A stretch of DNA of 19,186 bases from DASPXY01 sp038227745 (GTDB taxonomy: Bacteria > Planctomycetota > Planctomycetia > Gemmatales > Gemmataceae): NCBI GenBank assembly GCA_038227745.1, contig JBBRPS010000078.1, positions 1-19,186 of the forward strand, read 5' to 3'. The notes below the pieces were generated by a model. The model did no database searches, was not told the origin of the DNA, and worked only from the letters and a program-made list of their open reading frames with translations. The translations under genes were made by a program, and so were the position numbers. Below are positions 13,852 to 19,186 of the stretch, one piece after another (the first letter of the stretch is position 1; each line of letters opens with the position of its first letter).

Positions 13852-14311
13852 AGTCGTGCCGGAGGAGAGCACCCTGGAGTTGGCGCTGAGGAGCCAGGTC
13901 AGGCCCGGCGGTGGACGACGAACGTCACCACCTTCCCGTGCTGCGAGCCACCGACGAGGCGTCGGCCGCACGCACCAGCGGATCGTCCGAATTGTCGTGC
14001 ATTAGGAGGATGCCGCGGCCGATTCGCTCGATCTTCTCCAGGAACGCCGCCGCACATTTCTCTTCTCGGCGCAGTCGCGCCGCCACCAGAACTCCCAGAG
14101 GCGGCTCCGTCCGCCGACTTGTCGGGTAGAGTGCAGGGCGCAACTCGCGTGCCGCCGCCGTCGCGCTCGGATCGCCCAAACTCCGGCCGGGCGGTCCTCG
14201 TCTTTATGGTTGGCGCCTTCCGTTCCACCGCGTTGTTACGCACTTGTTACTTGCTTGGCGTGCGGACAGACCGCATCATAAGCCTCGGGTCGCCCGCCCC
14301 AGGAGGTTGCC
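13852..14311. other. Intergenic region without a convincing gene
   Basis: About 460 bp precede the cytochrome/WD40 gene. A minus-strand frame at 13925-14179 (84 aa, containing RREEKCAAAFLEKIERIGRG and a following MHDNSDDPLVRAAD stretch) is less repetitive than typical shadow frames. It could be a gene remnant, but it has no clear ribosome binding site or recognised family. The last 100 bp become AT-richer (GTTGTTACGCACTTGTTAC at about 14232-14250) and may hold the promoter of the downstream gene. AGGAGG at 14301-14306 is that gene's ribosome binding site. Confidence 0.45.
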
Positions 14312-16879
14312 ATGAACGCGCTGTCCGGCGGCCTGTCGGCCTGCATCCTGACGCTGGTCCCCGCCCTCGGTGTCGCCGGGTCCTCGCCCGACGACACGGG
14401 GTTGGCGGCGAAGGCCCACGCCGTCCTCAAAGCGCACTGCCACCGCTGCCACGGCGAAAACGGCACCGCGAAGGGGAAGTTCGGCCACGTCCTCGACCGC
14501 GACAAGCTCGTGAGCCGCGGCCAGGTCATCCCCGGCAACGCCGCGGAGTCCGAACTGTACCAGCGCGCCCGCGGCGGCGAGATGCCGCCCCCCGACAAGG
14601 GGCCGCGTCCCGGCCAGGACGAGATCGCCCTCCTGCGCCGCTGGATCGACGCCGGCGCACCGGGCATCGCGGTCGCGGCCAGGCGCACCTTCCTCTCCGA
14701 GGCCGCGGTGCGCCGCCGCATCCTCGACGACGTGCAATCGCTCAACCCGCGCCACCGCCGTTTCGCGCGCTACCTCACGCTCGCCCACCTCGCCAACGCC
14801 GGCCTGTCCGACAGGGATCTGCGGGCCGCCGGCCAGGCCGTCGCCAAGCTCATCAACAGCCTGTCGTGGCACCCGCGCATCACCCGGCCGACGCCCATCG
14901 ACCCCGGCCAGACCGTCTTCCGCATCGACCTGCGCCACTACAAGTGGAGCGTCGCGCTCTGGGATCGCCTCGTCTCCGCCTACCCGTACCGCCTCGGCGC
15001 CGGCAGCGCGGAGGCCCGGGCCATCGCCGCTGCGACCGGCACCGACCTGGCGTACCTGCGCGGCGACTGGTTCGTGGCCACTGCGTCACGCCCGCCGCTG
15101 TACCAGGATTTGCTCCAGTTGCCGGCCACCGAGCGCGGGCTGGAGCGACTGCTGCAGGTGGACGTGCCGCTGAACCTCAAGGAGGAGACGGCCTCCCGTG
15201 CCGGCTTCAACGACTCGGGCGTGTCGAAGAACAACCGCCTGCTCGAACGCCACGACGCGGCCTTCGGAGCGTACTGGCGCAGCTACGACTTCGCCGAGAA
15301 CACCGGCCGGCAGAACCTGTTCGAGCACCCCCTCGGCCCTGCGGCCGGCGAGACGTCGTTCGCCCACGCCGGCGGCGAGATGATCTTCCACCTGCCCAAC
15401 GGCCTGCACGGCTACCTGCTCACCGACGGCAGCGGCCGCCGCATCGACAAGGGGCCGGTCGAGATCGTCAGCGACCCGAAGCGGCCCGACCAGCGCGTCG
15501 AGACGGGCATTTCCTGCATGTCCTGCCACGTCCGCGGCCTGATCCCGAAGGCCGATCAGATCCGCGCCCACGTCGAGAAGAACCCCAATGCCTTCCCCCG
15601 CGCCGTCCTCGAAGAGGTCAGGGCGCTGTACCCCCCGAAGGCTCGGCTGCAGGCGCTGCTCGATGAGGACAACGCGCGCTACCTGAAGGCGCTGGCGAAG
15701 GCCGGCGCGGGAGTGGAGGATCCGGAGCCGGTCAACGCGGTGACGCAGCGCTACGAGGGGACGCTGGACCAGCGCACGGCCGCCGCCGAGTTGGGGCTGA
15801 TGGCCGAGGATTTCGTGACGCGGTTGAAGCAAGCGCATTCGCTGGCGCGCGTGGTCGGCGCCCTGCGCCTCCAGCGTGGCACGGTGCAGCGACAGGTCTT
15901 CGAGGAGGCGTTCGCCGAAATCGCCCGTGCGTTCCGCCTCGATGAGAACGGCGCGGCACTCACGGCCGCCCTGCCGGCAATCGGGCCGAGGCCGTTCAGC
16001 GGACACAAGGGCTCCGTACTGGGCGTGGCGTTCGCGCCGGACGGCAGGCGGGCTGCCTCAGCGGGGGACGACCGGACGGTCCGCGTGTGGGATGCGGCGA
16101 CCGGGCGCGAGCTGCGCCGTCTCGACGGCCATACCGACGAGGTGACGTGCGTGGCCTTCACCCCGGACGGCAAGCGCCTGCTCTCCGGCAGCCGCGACCG
16201 CACCGTCCGCTTCTGGGACGCGGACACCGGCAAGGAGCTGCGCCGCTTCGTCGGCCACACGGACCGCGTCCGCACGGTGGCGGTGTCGCCCGACGGCCGC
16301 CACCTCGCCTCGGCGGGCGACGACCAGACCGTGCGCGTCTGGGACCTGGCGACGGGGGCGGCCGTCTCCGCCCTGACAGGGCACGCGCGGCCGGTCAGCG
16401 CCTTGGCCTTCGCGCCGGACGGCCGGCAACTCCTCAGCGGGAGCCATGACCAGACGGTACGGCTCTGGGACGTGGCGACTGGCCGCGAGTTGCATCGCCT
16501 TGAAGGCCACACGGGCGCGGCCTACGCCGTGGCGTTCGCGCCCGACGGCCGTCGGGCCGTCTCCGGCGGCAACGACCGGACGGTGCGCCTGTGGGACCTG
16601 GCTGGCGGGCGCGAGGTGCAGACCTTCACCGGCCACGCCAACGCCGTGATCCGCATCGCCTTCACGCCGGACGGACGGCACGCCCTGTCCGCCAGCAGTC
16701 AGTACCGCGGGGCCGACCGCGTCCTCCGCCGCTGGGAGATCGCCACGGGGCGCGAGGTGCAGGCGCTCGCCGCCCCGGAGGCCGTGAGCGTCGGCTGCGT
16801 CGCGTTCGCGCCAGACGGCCGGTCCGCGCTTTCGGGCGGGTCGGACGAGGCGCTGCGCCTCTGGAGGTGGGACAACTGA
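14312..16879 (+). CDS. Exported planctomycete cytochrome c domain / second haem motif / WD40 propeller fusion
   Basis: An 855-aa exported protein. After a signal peptide (to about residue 24), residues 33-118 form a planctomycete cytochrome c (PSCyt1-like) domain. It has the haem motif CHRCH (Cys43, Cys46, His47) and the ligand candidate Met91 in GGEMPPPDKGPRPGQ, then LLRRWIDAGAPG. A middle region of about 440 residues, not assigned to a named family, contains EMIFHLPNGLHGYLLTDG and a second haem motif CMSCH (Cys402, Cys405, His406). From about residue 555 seven WD40 repeats form a complete propeller, each with GH...FAPDGR...SG..D.TVRLWD signatures. AGGAGG is 5 nt from the ATG. Covalent haem attachment at both sites and interaction through the propeller are predicted from motifs; the redox partner is unknown. 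Confidence 0.9.
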   Translation: MNALSGGLSACILTLVPALGVAGSSPDDTGLAAKAHAVLKAHCHRCHGENGTAKGKFGHVLDRDKLVSRGQVIPGNAAESELYQRARGGEMPPPDKGPRPGQDEIALLRRWIDAGAPGIAVAARRTFLSEAAVRRRILDDVQSLNPRHRRFARYLTLAHLANAGLSDRDLRAAGQAVAKLINSLSWHPRITRPTPIDPGQTVFRIDLRHYKWSVALWDRLVSAYPYRLGAGSAEARAIAAATGTDLAYLRGDWFVATASRPPLYQDLLQLPATERGLERLLQVDVPLNLKEETASRAGFNDSGVSKNNRLLERHDAAFGAYWRSYDFAENTGRQNLFEHPLGPAAGETSFAHAGGEMIFHLPNGLHGYLLTDGSGRRIDKGPVEIVSDPKRPDQRVETGISCMSCHVRGLIPKADQIRAHVEKNPNAFPRAVLEEVRALYPPKARLQALLDEDNARYLKALAKAGAGVEDPEPVNAVTQRYEGTLDQRTAAAELGLMAEDFVTRLKQAHSLARVVGALRLQRGTVQRQVFEEAFAEIARAFRLDENGAALTAALPAIGPRPFSGHKGSVLGVAFAPDGRRAASAGDDRTVRVWDAATGRELRRLDGHTDEVTCVAFTPDGKRLLSGSRDRTVRFWDADTGKELRRFVGHTDRVRTVAVSPDGRHLASAGDDQTVRVWDLATGAAVSALTGHARPVSALAFAPDGRQLLSGSHDQTVRLWDVATGRELHRLEGHTGAAYAVAFAPDGRRAVSGGNDRTVRLWDLAGGREVQTFTGHANAVIRIAFTPDGRHALSASSQYRGADRVLRRWEIATGREVQALAAPEAVSVGCVAFAPDGRSALSGGSDEALRLWRWDN

Positions 16880-16890
16880 ATTTTGCCGTG

Positions 16891-16959
16891 AGCCTCGGGC
16901 GAGCGCGCTCGCCCCCCGCGCAGCGGGATCTGGCTCAGCGCTCGCGGCTAAACGAGGCT
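16891..16959. repeat. Palindromic structure with partial family A core
   Basis: AGCCTCG (16891-16897) pairs with CGAGGCT (16953-16959), and inside GCGAGCGC pairs with GCGCTCGC with a 6-nt bulge. A separate 16-bp perfect palindrome (16898-16913) overlaps the left arm. On the minus strand the right arm contains TTTAGCCGCG (16943-16952), the core of the repeats at 2724-2792 and 18944-19012. It sits between the cytochrome and MuiA-like genes and could attenuate transcription between them. Confidence 0.6.
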
Positions 16960-16999
16960 AATAGCAAGTCCGTCAACCCTTCCACACAAGGAGAGAACC

Positions 17000-18931
17000 A
17001 TGCGCAAGTGGGCATTCGCCTCCGCGGCCGTCCTGGCCCTGGGGCTGCTGGCCGGCTCCGGCCAGTTCCTGGTCAGCCAGACCAAAGATCCCGTGAAGGC
17101 CGCACCCCCGGCGGACGCCCCCCCTGCGGCCGCGGCCGCCGCGGTCGCCCCGGCCGGTGCCAAAAGCCGCATCGTCAAGGTGACCGTCTACCCCAGTAAC
17201 GCCCTCGTCACCCGCGAGGTCGAGGTGCCGGCCGGCAAGGGCGTCACCGAACTCGTCGTCCCCGAGATGCCCGTGCAGATCGTCAAGGACTCGCTCTACG
17301 CCGAGGGCGCGAACGGCGTCCGCGTTCTGAGCACGCGCTTCCGCAGCCGCCCGGTCCTGGAGGACACGCGCGAGGACGTGCGCAAGCTGGAGGACGAGCA
17401 GAAGAAGCTCCAGATCGCCGCCCGCAAGCTCCAGTCCGAGATGGACACCATCAAGGAGAACATGGCGACGCTGACGAAGCTGGAGCGGTTCACCGAGGCC
17501 ACGGCGGCGCACGCGCCGGAGAAGGGCGGCGTCAACGGCGACGCGGCCATCACCATGGCGAAGTACATCATGGAGCAGCGCGCCGAGAAGAAGAAGGATC
17601 TGGTCGCCCTGGCGGAGCAGATGGACGTCAACAAGGAGCAGGCCGCCTTCGCCGCCGCCAAGCTCAAGGACCTGACGCGCGGCTCGACCCGCGTCGAGCG
17701 CGACGCCGTCCTCGTCGTGGACCGCGAGAACGGCGCCGCCGGCAAGGTGCGGCTGAACTACCTGGTGAACGAGGTGTCCTGGCAGCCGCAGTACAAGCTC
17801 TGGGCGGGCGGCGCGGGCAAGGACGCCGTGCAGGTGGACTACCTCGCCGGCCTGAAGCAGCACACCGGCGAGGACTGGACCAGCGTGGACCTGACGCTGT
17901 CCACCGCCCAGCCGATGCTCAACGCCGCCCCGCCGGACCTGAAGAGGCTCGAGGTCACTGTCGTCGCCCGCGGCAGTCTGCCGCCCCTCGCGCAAGGCGG
18001 CGGCGGCTTCGGCGGCCGAGGCGGCCTGGTCGGCGGCCCGCTGCCCCCGGAGGCCTTCGCACCCCAACCCCCGATGGACCTGGCGAAGAAGGCCGTCGTC
18101 CTCCGGAACCAGGCCGTCCAGGCCTACAACAACTTCGACCTCCTCAACGCCACGCAGCAGCTCAACGATGCCGCCGCCTTCGAGCAGCAGCGCGACCTGA
18201 TGAAGTCGCGCGCGGAGCTGATCGCCGAGAACAACAAGAACCCCGGCCGCGGCCCCGGCCCCGGCCCCGGCGCCGCCAGCGACGGGCCGAGCGTGACGTA
18301 CCACCTCAAGTCGCGCCTGTCGATCCCGTCGCGCAACGACGAACAGGTCATTGAGGTCGCCAAGATCAGCCTGGAGCCGAAGTATTATTACAAGACCGTC
18401 CCCATCCTGAACCGCAACGTCTACCGCCTGGCCGACCTGACGAACACCAGCGGCCACGTGCTGCTGCCGGGCGAGGCGACGATGTACCAGGGCACGGACT
18501 TCGTCGGCCGGATGACGATGCCGCTGGTGGCGGTTGGCGAGGAGTTCACGGCGGGCTTCGGCGTCGATCCGCAGCTGCAGGTGCGGCGGCAGATGATGGA
18601 CAAGTCGAAGGCGACGCAGGGCGGCAACCAGGTGCTGAAGTACGAGTACCGCATCCTGGTGAGCAGCTACAAGAAGGAGCCGGTGCAGCTGCAGGTGTGG
18701 GACCGCCTGCCGCACGCCGAGAGCGAGACGGCCGGCGTGACGCTGGTCAAGGCGAGCCCCGCGCTGAGCAAGGACGCGCTGTACGAGCGCGAGAACCGGC
18801 CGAGCAACCTGCTGCGCTGGGACCTCGAGGTCGAGCCGGCGATGAACGGCGAGCGGGCGCTGGCGATCAACTACGAGGTCCGTCTGGAGCTGGATCGGAA
18901 CCTGGCGATCAGCGGCCTGCTGTCGCGCTAA
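17000..18931 (+). CDS. MuiA-family (DUF4140/DUF4139) exported protein
   Basis: A 643-aa protein of the mucoidy-inhibitor MuiA family (TIGR02231-like). A signal peptide (MRKWAFASAAVLALGLLAGSG) is followed by an Ala/Pro-rich linker. Residues about 57-110 are DUF4140 (VKVTVYPSNALVTREVEVPA), followed by a coiled coil near 130-160 (VRKLEDEQKKLQIAARKLQS). DUF4139 begins near 250, with the hallmark NYLVNEVSWQPQYKLW and KQHTGEDWTSVDLTLSTAQP. Unlike simple members, DUF4139 is interrupted at about 330-430 by a Gly-rich stretch, a helical TPR-like segment (AVQAYNNFDLLNATQQLNDA) and a GRGPGPGPG linker. DUF4139 then resumes with HLKSRLSIPSRNDEQVIEVA and ends with RWDLEVEPAMNGERALAINY. AAGGAG (16988-16993) is 6 nt from the ATG. 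The molecular function of the family is not known; location is probably the envelope. Confidence 0.9.
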   Translation: MRKWAFASAAVLALGLLAGSGQFLVSQTKDPVKAAPPADAPPAAAAAAVAPAGAKSRIVKVTVYPSNALVTREVEVPAGKGVTELVVPEMPVQIVKDSLYAEGANGVRVLSTRFRSRPVLEDTREDVRKLEDEQKKLQIAARKLQSEMDTIKENMATLTKLERFTEATAAHAPEKGGVNGDAAITMAKYIMEQRAEKKKDLVALAEQMDVNKEQAAFAAAKLKDLTRGSTRVERDAVLVVDRENGAAGKVRLNYLVNEVSWQPQYKLWAGGAGKDAVQVDYLAGLKQHTGEDWTSVDLTLSTAQPMLNAAPPDLKRLEVTVVARGSLPPLAQGGGGFGGRGGLVGGPLPPEAFAPQPPMDLAKKAVVLRNQAVQAYNNFDLLNATQQLNDAAAFEQQRDLMKSRAELIAENNKNPGRGPGPGPGAASDGPSVTYHLKSRLSIPSRNDEQVIEVAKISLEPKYYYKTVPILNRNVYRLADLTNTSGHVLLPGEATMYQGTDFVGRMTMPLVAVGEEFTAGFGVDPQLQVRRQMMDKSKATQGGNQVLKYEYRILVSSYKKEPVQLQVWDRLPHAESETAGVTLVKASPALSKDALYERENRPSNLLRWDLEVEPAMNGERALAINYEVRLELDRNLAISGLLSR

Positions 18932-18943
18932 CCGTCATGTTTA

Positions 18944-19012
18944 GCCGCGGTTCGTAGACCCGCGTCGGGTTGCCTTCCTGGCCCAACCCGACGCGGTTCT
19001 GCGAACCGCGGC
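18944..19012. repeat. 29-bp-arm palindromic repeat, family A
   Basis: Arms 18944-18972 and 18984-19012 match at 27 of 29 positions around an 11-nt spacer. They share the GCCGCGGTTCG core, followed by an AGAACCGCG-type segment, with the repeat at 2724-2792, including identical arm and spacer lengths. The full TTTAGCCGCGG is present in the left arm only. It starts 13 bp after the stop codon of the MuiA-like gene and may help end its transcript. Confidence 0.85.
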
Positions 19013-19033
19013 CAGAGCGCTTTGCGGTCGGGC

Positions 19034-19180
19034 GTAGCGGTTCGTGGCCGACTCGCTCCGCGAGTCGGGGCGGGCGGGCAGGCCGACGCGCGGGGCGCAT
19101 CGGCCAGGTAATTTGGTTGAAAGGAGCCTCGATACCCACCACAGACCGACTCGCTGAGCGTGTCGGCCACTAACCGCTAC
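19034..19180. repeat. Pair of inverted REP-like units with GTAG heads (BIME-like), reaching the window end
   Basis: Arms 19036-19068 and 19146-19178 match at 30 of 33 positions in inverted orientation, and similarity extends outward to 19028 and 19186. Each arm contains its own hairpin: 19048-19056 with 19060-19068 is a perfect 9-bp stem with a 3-nt loop, and the right copy has one mismatch. Each unit is preceded by GTAG (19034-19037 on plus, 19177-19180 on minus), as in REP elements used by RAYT transposases. The interior holds another hairpin (19081-19091 with 19095-19105). No gene is seen from 18932 to the end. Confidence 0.7.
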
Positions 19181-19186
19181 ACTCGA

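Noticed and set aside
13789..15666. A 625-codon plus-strand open frame overlapping the start of the cytochrome/WD40 gene
   Set aside because: It is Arg/Pro-rich with no domain, overlaps a frame with clear haem and WD40 motifs, and is a by-product of high GC.
16973..18715. A 580-codon minus-strand frame opposite the MuiA-like gene
   Set aside because: The plus-strand frame has a ribosome binding site, signal peptide and DUF4139 hallmarks; the minus frame has none.

Overview
The window is very GC-rich and looks chromosomal. Its protein content points to a planctomycete, most likely of the Gemmata/Zavarzinella type. The markers are a DUF1549/DUF1553 protein paired with a Tat-exported DUF1501 protein, a TIGR03000 domain, a planctomycete-type cytochrome c domain fused to a WD40 propeller, a DUF6629 membrane protein, a MuiA-like protein, and many exported proteins of unknown role. 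No rRNA, tRNA, CRISPR array or complete insertion sequence was seen.

Layout. Bases 57-659 encode a Y1/HUH transposase of the RAYT type, which converges through a perfect 15-bp hairpin on a minus-strand OB-fold-like lipoprotein (758-1465). A GntR-HTH/LacI-type repressor (1603-2712, minus) has an AT-rich promoter with a dyad and is divergent from a plus-strand trio: DUF1549/DUF1553 (2918-4531), DUF1501 (4575-5846) and a seven-blade WD40 protein (5990-7180). A minus-strand block follows: DUF6629 membrane protein (7227-7904), an exported STN-like protein (8069-8896), carA (9064-10182) and a Cys/Pro-rich lipoprotein (10382-10738). After a gap of about 600 bp comes a plus-strand run of exported proteins. 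These are a TIGR03000 plus transglutaminase-like protein interrupted by a one-base frameshift inside a 39-nt tandem repeat (11336-12866), a possible small exported peptide (12960-13151), a Cys-rich four-helix-bundle copper-binding-type protein (13284-13778), a two-haem-motif cytochrome/WD40 fusion (14312-16879) and a MuiA-family protein (17000-18931).

How the genes may work together. Only carA has a clear housekeeping role, the glutaminase subunit of carbamoyl-phosphate synthase. Most of the others carry Sec, Tat or lipoprotein signals, so the window mainly encodes cell-envelope proteins. The DUF1549/DUF1501/WD40 trio is a recurrent planctomycete set of unknown biochemistry. Placing the copper-protein and cytochrome genes side by side hints at periplasmic metal and redox chemistry, but this is inference.

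The most unusual non-coding feature is the density of long intergenic palindromes. At least two families recur within the window: a TTTAGCCGCGG core and a CCCACGGGCCGCG core. The right end holds a pair of inverted REP-like units, each preceded by GTAG, the tetranucleotide typical of RAYT-associated REPs. With the RAYT gene at the left end, this suggests a RAYT/REP system in this genome, although the repeats do not directly flank the transposase gene.
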